A stretch of DNA of 64,000 bases from Sansalvadorimonas sp965221135. GTDB taxonomy: Bacteria; Pseudomonadota; Gammaproteobacteria; Pseudomonadales; Endozoicomonadaceae. Shown here piece after piece: positions 38,158 through 48,021 of this stretch (position 1 is its first letter; every line of letters begins with the position of its first letter). Position numbers and translations under genes: made by a program. The stretch covers positions 558,001 to 622,000 of the forward strand of contig CBDCRZ010000106.1 in the NCBI GenBank assembly GCA_965221135.1, given 5' to 3'. Under the pieces are notes generated by a model, which was given only the letters and a program-made list of their open reading frames with translations, was not told where the DNA came from and did no database searches.

Positions 38158-38757
38158 CACAGTCTCATCAAGTGTAAGCCGTCAAGGGGGTGAGGACTGG
38201 GTCGACTGCAAAACCCTTTACCCCAGAGCAAACCAGAAGCCTTGTTGCCTGGGAGAGTGGAAGCTTACAGCCAAAGAACAATTTCCTGTTAACTTCATCA
38301 TTGCTAAACACCGACCTAAAGGCCGGGTTTCATTGAATAGTTACGGTCTCCGAAGGGAAGCAAAGAAACATAAAAAAAATGCTGAACGAGGCAGGAACCT
38401 TGGCTTCTCTCCACATCGCTGGACGCTCAAAGTGCACATGATGCCAAGGTTATTGCCGACGGTTACAGTAAGGGTATGCAGATTGAAAAAGCCTTTCGTG
38501 ACCAAAAATCCGAACGCTTTTGATTCGGGGGGAACTTCTAAGGCTGCAAGGTCTGTGCACGATTGGGCATACTGGTTCTGATCGTAACATTGGCACATAT
38601 TGTGGCGCTACTGGTAGGCATGTTGATTGATATTGCAGGCCATGCCCAGCATTACCAAAGCAACACTGTAACTATTAAACGGGAATTGTCGTTGTGTTTT
38701 CTGGGTCGAAGAGCATTTGATAAACCAGTTCTTCGCTTTACCAAAACAGCCTGGTAA
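38158..38757 (+). pseudogene. IS4-type transposase remnant
   Basis: The plus strand reads, across several frames, LTAKEQFPVNFIIAKHRPKG, HDAKVIADGYSKGMQIEKAF (the Y-x2-M.I-E...D.K region typical of IS4/IS10 transposase C-termini) and LIVTLAHIVALLVGMLIDIA. It ends FDKPVLRFTKTAW. Neither the first catalytic residues nor terminal repeats can be recognised. It is an old relic, unrelated in sequence to the IS4 element at 57 kb. Confidence 0.6.
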
Positions 38758-39253
38758 TCGGCCAATAGTGCGTTTGAGAGCCTTTTGAGTAGGGCCAACA
38801 GCTATGAACTGCAAGTCTGATTTCGTGGGGATGGCTCAGGGTCGGAGTCATTTAATTAAGGCCCGGCCAACGCCCCTGTGGCCAGATTTATCCCCAGAAC
38901 AGCACTTAAATAAATGACTCCACTTAAATGACACCACTTAAATGACTCTGCCCCTTTCTCTTGCACGCAAAGCTGGCAACCTGTAACAGGAAGGAAAGAT
39001 ATTAAGAAAACGGATCGCCTCATCAAGATCAGGGGATGTTGAGTTTTCAAATTAAATAAAGTAATAGCGCTGATAGTCATCAAAATATCATGCGCCGTAT
39101 GAGTAATTACTTCCTGACTGCCTGGATAATCTCTTCTAGAATTTCTTTTTCATATAACCCTGTAGCCAGCCAAGCTGACATATTAGAAACATCCCAGTAT
39201 CCACCTTGTCAAAACAGCTATTCATAAACGCAACTAAATGAGAAGGGCTCGAG
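38758..39253. repeat. Cluster of GGNCGGAGTC-type dispersed repeats
   Basis: No gene is supported. GGGTCGGAGTCATTTAATT at 38835 faces reverse-complement copies near 38910-38955 (AAATGACTCC, AAATGACACC, AAATGACTCTGCCCC). The arrangement of inverted short motifs resembles REP-like palindromic elements. Confidence 0.55.
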
Positions 39254-41761
39254 ATGAAGTGGTTTCGCGTATGGCTAATAGCCTTGATTGTAACAGCCGG
39301 GTCACCTTTAGTTTGTGCCGAATATGAACAGAACATTGAATTTATGAATAAATTCCTTAAAGAGTCTATTCAAGAGTGGGATTCTAAAAATCCAAAAATA
39401 TCATTAATGAACAAGGTTATCACACCAGATAACATAGCCCTGATGGCTACAGCCCTTGATAGTTATTTTTTTTGGCTCAGCCAACAAAACATTGATATTT
39501 ATCGCCCTCAGCAGCAAGTAGTTATAAGTTATTTTGTGACTATGCTAGGAGAAGCGCAGCAGCCGAATCGTTCCATAAGAGCATATCCGCTATCTATTAG
39601 ATTCTGGGGACAGATTATATCTGAAATGCACCCTGTGCTGACTGCTTTGGCCGCAGGTATGCCCCAACCCTTTGCACCTGCAGCGCTTTTGCCGCCTGCC
39701 ATTATAACTCCCATGCAAGCAACAGCATCTGTACCTGCACCTGTTTTTCTGCATGCACCTGCTGTTACTCAAACCTATATTCCTACACAAGCCCCTGAAA
39801 CCGCTTCACAAGCTGGATCAGAGTCAGACATCTCTGAGATATTGGGAAATATTTCAACCCACAATAGAAAACTACAAATAAAACTTTCAAAGGCTGGAAC
39901 AAAATACTCTAAGTTGAAAGAAATGATGAGGCTAAATGAAGAAGACCATCTTAAAAGAGAGCGTGATCTTATACAGCAGTTAGATGATGCAATTAGCCAA
40001 TTAGATCATGGAAAAGTAACAAGCACAAATAAAGATGCCGACAACAAAAAACTTAAAAATAGAATCAGGAAATTACAAGAACGTATCGCAAGCAGAGAGA
40101 AACAAGTCGAAAAATTAACACTAGAGAGAAATGAGCAAGCCGTATTGCTAAAGAAAAAAACAGCACAATCGTCCACCGGAGACAAGAAAAGAGCCGATGC
40201 CTATGCAGCGGCAGAGAGGCGTAAGCGGGAGCAACAAATCAAAACCGGTATAGTTGAAGCCTTAAATGCCCCCATAACAAGCGGCGACTATCTTGGTGAC
40301 CCCGATGACGTCGCTCGCAAAGGCGAGCCCAGACCGGCTCCAACAATTCCCAAAAACAATCATGGCAAAAACCCACCTCACCATGCTGCGGGTATCGGTG
40401 GAGCCGCAGCGGGCATGAGGAGAGGGAGACCGCATCTCAGAAAAAATCCCTTCCGAAAGATAGCTTACCATTACCAGAAACCGGTGATTATCACCGCCGG
40501 GGTAATGATGGCTATGGCAGCTTCCTACGTTTACAGAAATGACATCTATGGATGGTTCCAGAAATGGTACGCAGCCGAATCTCCTAAAGTAAAATGCAGC
40601 AAGTTGAAACACCCTCTGATATACCAGTTATGTGAGAATACCCCCAAGGAATCCAAAGCCAGGTTCATGCTCGTATGGCGAGCCTGGGACAAACACTTAA
40701 AAAACAACGCGCTGGATACTGTTATTGAAGTAAAAATGGATGAAACACCGATAGCGCTGCGCAGTGATGCTTTAGATGATTATTACAGAGCACATATCTC
40801 TGGCCTGCTTCCATTACAATATTTTGTTATTAAACATCAAAACCTGAACGAATTTGACCAATATATTTTCTTTCTAATTGAAAATCGTGTCCTCCGTTTT
40901 CTAAATAACAAAACAAATATGGGCAACTTTATAACCGATCTAACGCGAACTTTAAGACAGTGTGGTATCTTAAACCGTGGCAATCATGACATTGAAGATG
41001 CCAAATTATATTACGCAGGGTGTCAACAGTTCTTCTTACCCGGGAGGGAAGTCATAGGGCTGGATCAACATAAAAAAATACTATTTGCAAAAATGAGCGC
41101 TCTAAATATTGAAATGGTATTGAAAGGAAGTAAGAAACACTTTTTTCGTAAAGAGCCCTATGTAATTCCATCTATTGCTTTTGTTTTCGATCGAAACAAA
41201 GAAATAGTGGGAGGAGCAGAAATATTGAGCAAATGGTCACCATCTCAATATACACAAAATTCTAACATACAACATGAAAAGTTAATGAATGAAAAAGACA
41301 AACATTATAAATGGATTACTATCAGAGGACTTAAAGCTAATCAAGAATATGTTTTTCTTCCATATGACATTGCTGACTCGCGATTAACAGATGAACTCAC
41401 TACGATGGAGGAACCAGGTCGTGTTTTTAATACAAAATTACGGACAAACAGCTCGGGAGCACTGACCTTTAAGCGGCCATCCGGTAATCTTCATATGGAG
41501 GAATATAACGAAAGTGAGGAACATCCTATAAATCTGCGTACCTCCATGGTGGTAGGTAGCGCTCTGTTCCCAAAGTCATGGAATGACTTCGTAGATGGAA
41601 GTTATTACTTTCAGTACCACTCCCAAAAAATCCTCTTCCATCATGCACTGCTTGGCCCTGATAATCTCACCAGCGTTTTACTTATACTGCACTCAGAACC
41701 AAACTTGTGGAATTTCACCAGAGGCTCGCTTAAAGCGTTGGATCCTCAAATGGTTCAGTGA
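39254..41761 (+). CDS. Large secreted coiled-coil protein of unknown function
   Basis: 835 residues. Signal peptide MKWFRVWLIALIVTAGSPLV-CA; a helical N-domain; a Pro/Ala-rich linker (residues about 130-190); a long charged coiled coil (about 200-320, e.g. KLKNRIRKLQERIASREKQV); a Gly/Arg-rich hinge; a hydrophobic segment KPVIITAGVMMAMAASYVY (about 410-430) that could span a membrane; and a 400-residue C-terminal domain with scattered cysteines and no recognised family. It is one of the longest intact genes of the island. Architecture suggests an envelope-anchored or exported protein, possibly host-directed; this is inference. ATG 39254 is the only start consistent with the signal peptide. 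Confidence 0.75.
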   Translation: MKWFRVWLIALIVTAGSPLVCAEYEQNIEFMNKFLKESIQEWDSKNPKISLMNKVITPDNIALMATALDSYFFWLSQQNIDIYRPQQQVVISYFVTMLGEAQQPNRSIRAYPLSIRFWGQIISEMHPVLTALAAGMPQPFAPAALLPPAIITPMQATASVPAPVFLHAPAVTQTYIPTQAPETASQAGSESDISEILGNISTHNRKLQIKLSKAGTKYSKLKEMMRLNEEDHLKRERDLIQQLDDAISQLDHGKVTSTNKDADNKKLKNRIRKLQERIASREKQVEKLTLERNEQAVLLKKKTAQSSTGDKKRADAYAAAERRKREQQIKTGIVEALNAPITSGDYLGDPDDVARKGEPRPAPTIPKNNHGKNPPHHAAGIGGAAAGMRRGRPHLRKNPFRKIAYHYQKPVIITAGVMMAMAASYVYRNDIYGWFQKWYAAESPKVKCSKLKHPLIYQLCENTPKESKARFMLVWRAWDKHLKNNALDTVIEVKMDETPIALRSDALDDYYRAHISGLLPLQYFVIKHQNLNEFDQYIFFLIENRVLRFLNNKTNMGNFITDLTRTLRQCGILNRGNHDIEDAKLYYAGCQQFFLPGREVIGLDQHKKILFAKMSALNIEMVLKGSKKHFFRKEPYVIPSIAFVFDRNKEIVGGAEILSKWSPSQYTQNSNIQHEKLMNEKDKHYKWITIRGLKANQEYVFLPYDIADSRLTDELTTMEEPGRVFNTKLRTNSSGALTFKRPSGNLHMEEYNESEEHPINLRTSMVVGSALFPKSWNDFVDGSYYFQYHSQKILFHHALLGPDNLTSVLLILHSEPNLWNFTRGSLKALDPQMVQ

Positions 41762-41891
41762 TACTGCGGAATATGTAGCCGAAAACATTCCTAAGCTAGC
41801 GCCATAGTTGTTATCAAACATAAAGGGGTTATCACTGTTTAATAACCACGACTCCTGTACCTCAATAATTAACATAAAACGGGTCGGAGTC

Positions 41892-42043
41892 GAATGGCAC
41901 TAATTTAAAGCTTCTTGCCACGGCTTTTACCCCGGTGTTCCAGCTCAACCATCGATGCCCTTGGTGCCGACATCAGCTGATAAGGCTTGGGCCTGCGCTT
42001 AACACACCGTGGTTCCCTGCGCCCTGGCCTGGCGGGTACAGTT
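41892..42043 (-). mobile_element. Right-end fragment of the IS4-family element
   Basis: 152 bases, reverse complement of the right end of the intact element at 56921-58479, starting with its terminal repeat (GAATGGCACTAA) and including the end of the transposase. It is cut off by group II intron sequence at 42044. Immediately outside the repeat lies GGGTCGGAGTC, the same motif that flanks the intact element. Confidence 0.82.
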
Positions 42044-42348
42044 AGGGCTAAGATACAGGGCTGGATAAACTACTATGGTCGTTTCTATAAATCCGCCATG
42101 TACCCGACATTGCGTCACATCAACCGCAAGCTCAGTTTGTGGGCGACAAGGAAATACAAAAGGCTTAAGCGCCATCGACGAAGGGCAGAACACAGGCTTG
42201 GAGAGATCGCCAAGAAACTTCCAAACCTGTTTCCGCATTGGAAGTTGGGTGTCAGGCCGTCGGTTGGATGATGGGAGCCGTATGAGCTGAGAGGTTCACG
42301 TACTGTTCTGAGAGAGCCTGTGGGGGAGGTTCCCACGGGCTACTCACC
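42044..42348 (+). mobile_element. Group II intron 3' fragment
   Basis: Encodes the last 75 residues of an intron maturase (AKIQGWINYYGRFYKSAMYP to LFPHWKLGVRPSVG) followed by a domain V-like hairpin (GAGCCGTATGAGCTGAGAGG ... TACTGTTCT) and a domain VI stem (42310-42348). The 5' part, including the reverse transcriptase, is missing, replaced by the IS4 fragment. Confidence 0.75.
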
Positions 42349-43000
42349 CGCTGATCCACTGTCGCAGCAAACAGGAAGCGGAATCCATACTGGAAGCAGT
42401 AAGAAGTCGTTTACTCGACTGTGGTCTTACACTGCATCCGGAAAAGACGAAGCTGGTGTACTGCATGGATGAAGACAGAACGGAAAAGTATGAACACATC
42501 TCTTTTAACTTTCCTGCTTACACCTTTCGCCCGGGGATGGCCAGAAACCGGCGTGGGAAATTCTTTGTCAGCTTTCTGCCTGCAATAAGCAAGCCTCGGC
42601 GCAGCCTATTCGCAGTAAGATAAGAGAGCTGGGTATTCCCACCAAAGGATCACTGTACTCTCTGGAAAAGCTTGCAAAATTGATCAATCCGTATGTTCAG
42701 GGCTGGATTAATTACTTTGGAAAATTCTAGCCCTCAGAAATGAGAAAGATCCTGAATTATAGGGAAGAGACGTTGGTTCGCTGGGTATGGGTAAATACAA
42801 GAAATTGAGGAGCCATAAGAAGCGGGCAGCGTCCTGTTTGGGGCGAATCGCAAAAAGGGCTCCGTGGTTAATGGCACACTGGCGAGCAGGCTGTGTGTCA
42901 GCGGTTGGATAAGAAGAGCCGGATGAGAGGAGACTCTCAAGTCCGGTTCTGTGAGCAGTTGAAGGGGAGGTTCCTTCGGTTGACTCGACTGGGGGCTGGG
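42349..43000 (+). mobile_element. Second group II intron fragment (different subtype)
   Basis: Starts within a reverse transcriptase (IHCRSKQEAESILEAVRSRL, HPEKTKLVYCMDED, ISFNFPAYTFRPGMARNRRG) and breaks frame near 42598. The maturase continues RSKIRELGIPTKGSLYSLEK and LINPYVQGWINYFGKF. Domain V follows at about 42914 (GAGCCGGATGAGAGGAGAC ... GTCCGGTTCTGTGA). It abuts the previous intron end directly, giving a head-to-tail relic. Confidence 0.75.
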
Positions 43001-43036
43001 GGAGAAAAAAACCCGGCTACCCGATTTATGCGAATT

Positions 43037-43603
43037 TTACTCGTTGTGTTGGATCGGTAGAGTTGGTGTGTTCTGCATGCTTACAATTTGCCAACCATCT
43101 ATGGCTTCGAGATTGTTTGTCTTGAACAAGATAGTAGTAAATATACCTTTAGTCGGTTTTAATGGATCATACTGAGTAATCAAAATGTCTGGGCTATGAT
43201 TGGGGAATTTGTACTCTGTTACGATAGTGACCATTGTTGCTGGATTGCCGTAAGAACACCATTTCTTTAATTCTGATTTAACTGGTAATCTTGCTAAGAG
43301 GTGTGGACCAGCGTTTTCAGAAAAAACTTGCTTATGGCGTTCTAGGTTAGAGTCTTTACCCCAATATATTCTTCCTGACTGATTAACGAAGTTGCTATTG
43401 TTAGTGAAAAGTGAAACTAGTTTATCGGCGTCTTTTTCTTGAAATGCTTCATTTCTTATACTCATTAGACTTTCTATAGCTTTAATATCTTCATCCTTTA
43501 GAAAGGAAGAATTTTCATCTTTTAAATGATCATTTAATGTAAAAGAGAAAGCATTAGACATAGCAGTTATTGCAAAAGTCCCAATTGCTGCTTTGAGCTT
43601 CAT
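43037..43603 (-). CDS. Secreted NTF2/SnoaL-like protein
   Basis: 188 residues from ATG 43603: signal peptide MKLKAAIGTFAITAMSNAFS, then IESLMSIRNEAFQEKDADKL, VSLFTNNSNFVNQSGRIYWG and a final sheet TTILFKTNNLEAIDGWQIVS. The pattern of an N-terminal helix, DAD..LV.LFT and a WQI strand resembles the cone-like NTF2 fold of DUF4440/SnoaL proteins, which bind small molecules or serve as inhibitors. No catalytic residues can be assigned. It lies alone between two intron relics and appears intact. Confidence 0.65.
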   Translation of the reverse strand: MKLKAAIGTFAITAMSNAFSFTLNDHLKDENSSFLKDEDIKAIESLMSIRNEAFQEKDADKLVSLFTNNSNFVNQSGRIYWGKDSNLERHKQVFSENAGPHLLARLPVKSELKKWCSYGNPATMVTIVTEYKFPNHSPDILITQYDPLKPTKGIFTTILFKTNNLEAIDGWQIVSMQNTPTLPIQHNE

Positions 43604-43703
43604 TTTAAATACTCCTCATAGAAGAACTAAGAAGTATAGATGTGAGGTTTGGATCTCGCATAGCCTAATCAGGTGCGCCGTAGGCGTCATCAGGATTTTT
43701 TTG

Positions 43704-45515
43704 GTACGCCCGGCATGGGCATGAATTTATGGGGTGCAAGTCCCCTGTGGGAAACCGGCATTGTTCGTAATAGATCAATGATAACCACAAGCCGACGGCA
43801 AGTGCAGCCCCGCGATGTGCTGTGCGGAGGAAGCCCGAGTGCAAAGGTACGAGCTGACGAACAGAAATCGCATATAGGGCCGAGTCTCCGCCGGGGCGAG
43901 TGAGCCAGTGATCACGAAGCCCTCCGGTTGCGAGATACGGTAAATGCGGCAGTTGTGCACTGGCAGTTCATGTTCCCTCTTTTTATGAAGAGTGGGGAGA
44001 TCTGCCTGACAGGCGATCGTGTTCTTTCTCCAGTTTGGCCACTGGTTTCACAGGCCTGGCGTTCTGGACTCATCATCCAGTGCGAGCGAACTCGATGACA
44101 CGATAGCGCATTCAGGGGTAACTCTGTTTGTGTTCAGGCAGAAGACAGCAGACGTCATAGTAGTTATCCGACAGGAGTCGCTAACGAAGGACTGAACACC
44201 GAAACAAAGAGGAGGCTTGCTCATTCCCGCTCGAAGTGACGAAGTTTTCTGACTCGACGCGGGCAACAGAGCCTGTACCCAGCTTTGAACCATGATCTAC
44301 TGAACCGCGTACTGGAACCGGCCAATATGTACGAAGCATGGAGACGAGTCCGGGCTAATAAAGGCGCTCCCGGTGTTGATGGAATGACTCTGGACGCTTT
44401 CCCTGACTATGCCAAAGAGCATTGGTCAACCGTACGCCAATCCATCAAAACAGGAAGCTACCAGCCCCTGCCTGTCAGGCGTAAAGCGATCCCCAAGCCG
44501 CAGGGCGGGGAGCGCGTACTGGGCATTCCTGCGGTCACTGACCGCGTGATTCAGCAAGCCATTGCGCAAGTGCTGACACCGATCTTTGATCCGGGATTTT
44601 CGTCGAGCAGTTTCGGTTTTCGCCCAAACCGCTCAGCCCATGGGGCCGTGCAACAGGTCAGGCGTCATATACAAGACGGCAGACGTATCGCGGTGGATGT
44701 CGATCTCAAGCAGTTCTTCGACACAGTCAACCACGATGTTCTGATGTCACGTGTCGCACGTAAAGTCAGAGATAAACCGCTGCTGAAACTATTGGGCGCC
44801 TATCTGAGAGCAGGCACTTTGATCGACGGACAAATCCAGCCCACCCGGCTTGGTGTTCCGTAAGGTGGCCCGCTTTCACCCCTGTTAACCAATATTGTAC
44901 TGGACGATCTGGATAAAGAGCTTGAACGGTGAGGCCATAGGTTTGCACGCTATGCAGACAACTTCGTCATTCTTGTGAACAGCCAGAGTGCCGGGGAGCG
45001 TGTGATGGCGAGCATTACCCGTTTTCTGGAACGACGACTCAAGCTGACTGACGGTGAACACAGAGAAGAGCAAGGTGGTGCAAGCCACTGACAGCGAATT
45101 TCTGGGGTTTACCTTTCCACGAGGTCGTATTGTCTGGACTGAAAAATCCCTTCACCGTTTCAAACTGAGGATACGCCAGCTAAAAGGACGAAGCTGGGGC
45201 ATCTCCATGGGGAATACGCAGCTGTTTTCTCAAGCAGTGGCGGTATCCACGAACACGCGTTCGTAAACTGGTGAATCTGGGAGTCAGGCTGAAAGACGCT
45301 GTCATGCTGGCAGGGAGTAATAAAGGTTACTACCGTCTGGCCAAAACCTACGCGGTACAGTTGGGATTAAATAATGGGGTTCTGAAGTCTCTTGGATTGC
45401 TTTCTTTGAAAGAGTTGTGGATCACACCATTCTCGGTGAACCGCCCGGTGCGGACCCGCACGCCGGGTGGTGGGGGGAGGGCTGAAGAAAAGTCAGCCCT
45501 TACCCGATTATGGTT
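43704..45515 (+). mobile_element. Group II intron, near full length, with a dead reverse transcriptase
   Basis: The 5' region from about 43704 (GTACGCCCGGCATGGGC) has GGGGTGCAAGTCCCC and other domain I features and is nearly identical to 62699-63050. The multi-domain RNA is followed by the open reading frame at 44285. Domain V (GAACCGCCCGGTGCGGAC to GCCGGGTGGT) lies at about 45438-45475 and a domain VI stem (GAGGGCTG...CAGCCCTTAC) ends near 45515. Exact boundaries are estimates. The ORF lesions mean it can move only with help in trans. Confidence 0.8.
44285..45440 (+). pseudogene. ltrA: Group II intron reverse transcriptase/maturase with two nonsense codons and frameshifts
   Basis: Reads MYEAWRRVRANKGAPGVDGM, IPKPQGGERVLGIPAVTDRV, FGFRPNRSAHGAVQQ and DVDLKQFFDTVNHDVLMSRV, then TAA at 44861 where RLGVPQGGPLSP is expected. 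It continues GGPLSPLLTNIVLDDLDKEL, has a TGA at about 44931, then HRFARYADNFVI (YADD box as YADN). A 4-bp TGAC duplication near 45049 shifts the frame before NTEKSKVVQATDSEFLGFTF. Another shift near 45237 precedes WRYPRTRVRKLVNLGVRLKD. Inactive. Confidence 0.85.
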
Positions 45516-45709
45516 CTTCTTAAAGGTTTTCAGGGTAAAGTGAGGCCCACCTTCAGCTGCAACTGAAGGCCTTATACAGCAGCTCGATGGATTTGCGGCA
45601 CCTTTGCGAGAGACCGATAACAAGCGTGAAGCGCTGCATAACTCTTAAGCATTAACTCGAATAGTCATTGGAGCCTCGAGCCCGTATAGCAAGGCAGAGT
45701 CAGCTTATT

Positions 45710-46118
45710 ATGGAACACCAAGAAAGCAAAGAACCAACAACGATTGGTATTGATGTCGGCAAGTCCTATCTCGACGTCTACTTTCATCCGCTGGGCCTTC
45801 ACCAGCGTATTACAAACACAGCCGTTCAGTCACTCACTGAAACCTTGGTTGATTTGACGCCTGAACGTATCGTTGTCGAAGCCATAGGGCGTTACGAAAA
45901 CCGTTTTGTTTTCGCCTGTGATAAAGCATCGCTTCCTATTGTCGTGGCAGACCTATTGAAGGTCTGACACTTTGCCAAAGCTCTCGGAGTATTGGCAAAA
46001 ACAGACAAGGTGGATGCCCGTGTTATCGCCTTATATGCGGCTAAGATGAAGCCGGATATACGTCCGGTATCCGATGAAAAATCCCGACTTATTAAAAACT
46101 TACTGATTCGACGCAAGC
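45710..46118 (+). pseudogene. IS110-family transposase N-terminal fragment with TGA
   Basis: MEHQESKEPTTIGIDVGKSY gives the first DEDD aspartate (IGIDVGKSYLDV). ERIVVEAIGRYE follows. TGA at 45965 replaces the expected Arg in LKVRHFAKALGV. The same frame continues KTDKVDARVIALYAAKMKPD and is cut at about 46118. Downstream transposase sequence is missing. Confidence 0.8.
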
Positions 46119-46144
46119 CGGTTCACCGAAGATAGGGCAGGGAC

Positions 46145-46345
46145 ATGCTCGAGTGGGTCAGGTTGAGCAAGTATTTTGAACTGTCTGGCGAGACAAGAAA
46201 CACTGTATTTCATAAAAGAAAGGAAGGTCTATGGTTGGAGGGGCGAGAGTACAGGACAGCTGAAGATGGCCATATTTGGGTAAATTTGCAGGCTGTTAAT
46301 AATTGGGCTGGAGGAAAAAAGCGTAAACGAAAATCACAACACTAA
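46145..46345 (+). CDS. xis: Excisionase-like protein
   Basis: 66 residues: MLEWVRLSKYFELSGETRNT, FHKRKEGLWLEGREYRTAED, GHIWVNLQAVNNWAGG and a basic tail KKRKRKSQH. The winged-helix pattern (W..L.K...L.G....V..+...G.W.EG..+....DG.I.VN...+..W) is that of small phage excisionases that bend att-site DNA and favour excision. It is followed 13 bases later by the integrase gene, the usual xis-int pairing. Intact. Confidence 0.78.
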   Translation: MLEWVRLSKYFELSGETRNTVFHKRKEGLWLEGREYRTAEDGHIWVNLQAVNNWAGGKKRKRKSQH

Positions 46346-46358
46346 GAGGAGATGATGT

Positions 46359-47620
46359 ATGGACTTATCTCACATTACATGCCCGAAAGGAATAAAGCTG
46401 AAGGTCAACAAAAACTCAGTCACCATTCAGGTTCAGTTCAGTTACCGTTCTGAGACCTGCCGGGAATCGTTTCTTTCTGTATCGATTCCCACAATTTCCA
46501 GTGCTAGTGATCAGTCAAAGTTTGAATACAGTATTCAGCGTTCTCTTAAGAATGCAGGCGTTGTACTTACGCGGATAAAGGATGAGATCTCTCGCAACGA
46601 CTATGACTATGGGTACTATTTCCTTGATTCTAAGAAGCTCAAAAAACACGGCACAACAGAATCTCGTGGAACCTGGACTATTGGTGAATACATCACCTCC
46701 TATCTGACCCGAGCAAAAACCACCGTTCGTGCATCGACCTATAAGAATTATGATAAATTGCTCCGGACAATCATCATGCCTCATTTTGGTGGTGTTCGAG
46801 TGATCGACCTTACGGCTGGATTTGTTAGAGACAGGGTGCATACACGAAGTCTTACGGCAAAGCGAAAGACGCTCAGTAACTATCTCTCCCCTTTCAAACA
46901 CGCTCTGGATGATGCAGTCATGGATGGGGTGATAAAAATCAATCCGGTTCGGCAGATCAATCTCGACAAGATCATCACTGTCGAATCCCGTCAGAGTGAA
47001 TTTGAACCAGACCCCTTCACAAACAAAGAAATTGATCTTCTCCTTCAGCATATGGAGCCACAGATAAGAAATATTTTTCAGTTTGCGTTTTACGGCGGCT
47101 TGCGCACCAATGAGTTGATTGGACTTAAATGGAGCAAGATAGATTGGAACAACCGTGAGGTGTTAGTGGATGAGGCCTCGGTTGACGGGGTGCTCGGGAG
47201 AATAAAAACCTCAGGTAAAGGCGTGAAGTCCAGAAAGGTACTTCTTCTGGATAAGGCTGAGGCACTGCTGGAGCAGAAAAAGCATACCCTCATGTCCGGT
47301 GAGTTTGTATTTCACAACCCCCTGCATAACGCGGTCTGGAAGAATGATGCACAGCTCGAAGGTATGGATGGACGCATGCTTTCAAGACGTCTGATGTTAG
47401 ATACAGAAACCCTTACCAGACGCGGCATAGCTATGCGTTCATGCATATCCGGAATAATGAAAACCTCTGGTGGATAGCGAACCAAAGGGAGCATAAAGGA
47501 AAAGAAATGCTGAATCGACACTATGGTGGCTGGCTGGAAGAGGCCTCTGATAAGTACACCCCGTCTGATCTATTCACTGGCAACAAAAACGATGCTGCAG
47601 TTAGTAAGGATGGTGCTTGA
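46359..47620 (+). pseudogene. int: Tyrosine-recombinase integrase, frameshifted before the active site
   Basis: The first frame gives the N-terminal arm-binding part and core (GTWTIGEYITSYLTRAKTTV, SNYLSPFKHALDDAVMDGVI, FYGGLRTNELIGLKWSKIDW with the first catalytic arginine). Between about 47340 and 47375 the frame shifts. The expected VRYRNPYQTRHSYAF box with catalytic Arg-His and the nucleophile segment LNRHYGGWLEEA lie in another frame, ending at 47620. As written the protein stops at 47477 without its tyrosine. The gene points at and ends 275 bases from the 3' end of ssrA, the expected place for an island integrase using that gene as attachment site. Confidence 0.87.
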
Positions 47621-47829
47621 TTGTCTGCATCTCTTGTAAGCTCTTCTGACCCTTCCTTGAGCGCATCGCATTCCGGATACATCTCCTTTTTCGTGCTTAA
47701 AAAAGTGCTTCTTAAATCTACATTTTTGCTGGATTTGTGCTTTTCGTGCTAAAAAAGTGCCATACTTGTGCCAATCGTATACGCACCTACACGCATCTAT
47801 ACGCAGGTGTTATGGTTTCTGATAGATAC
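47621..47829. other. Spacer between int and ssrA
   Basis: No gene is seen. It contains repeated GTGCTT/TTTCGTGCT sequences near 47690-47760 and direct ACGCA repeats near 47784-47808 (ATACGCACCTACACGCATCT), which could be integrase arm or core sites. This is suggestion only. Confidence 0.35.
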
Positions 47830-47855
47830 AAAAAAACCCCTGTTTTAGGGGGCTT
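47830..47855 (-). terminator. Terminator of ssrA
   Basis: On the minus strand a CCCCCT/AGGGG stem with an A-rich loop is followed by seven Ts. It lies 40 bases beyond the mature tmRNA 3' end. Confidence 0.75.
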
Positions 47856-47894
47856 TACTGCGTATGGCTGCGTGCCCTTGGCAGCTTTCTGAAG

Positions 47895-48021
47895 TGGTGG
47901 AGGCGGCGGGATTTGAACCCGCGTCCGCCGATACTCAGCCCTTGGCTCTACATGCTTAGATCCACTTTTATTTTAATCCTGCCATGACCCAGTGGTCAGG
48001 GTAAGGCAGCACGAGCCTGTA
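47895..48021. repeat. 127-bp direct repeat, right copy
   Basis: Identical to 27664-27790. It comprises the 3' end of the complete ssrA gene, including the tRNA-like T arm and CCA. Confidence 0.85.

Noticed and set aside
45710..46118. Programmed readthrough of TGA in the IS110 transposase
   Set aside because: The gene is also truncated downstream, so readthrough would not restore a transposase.
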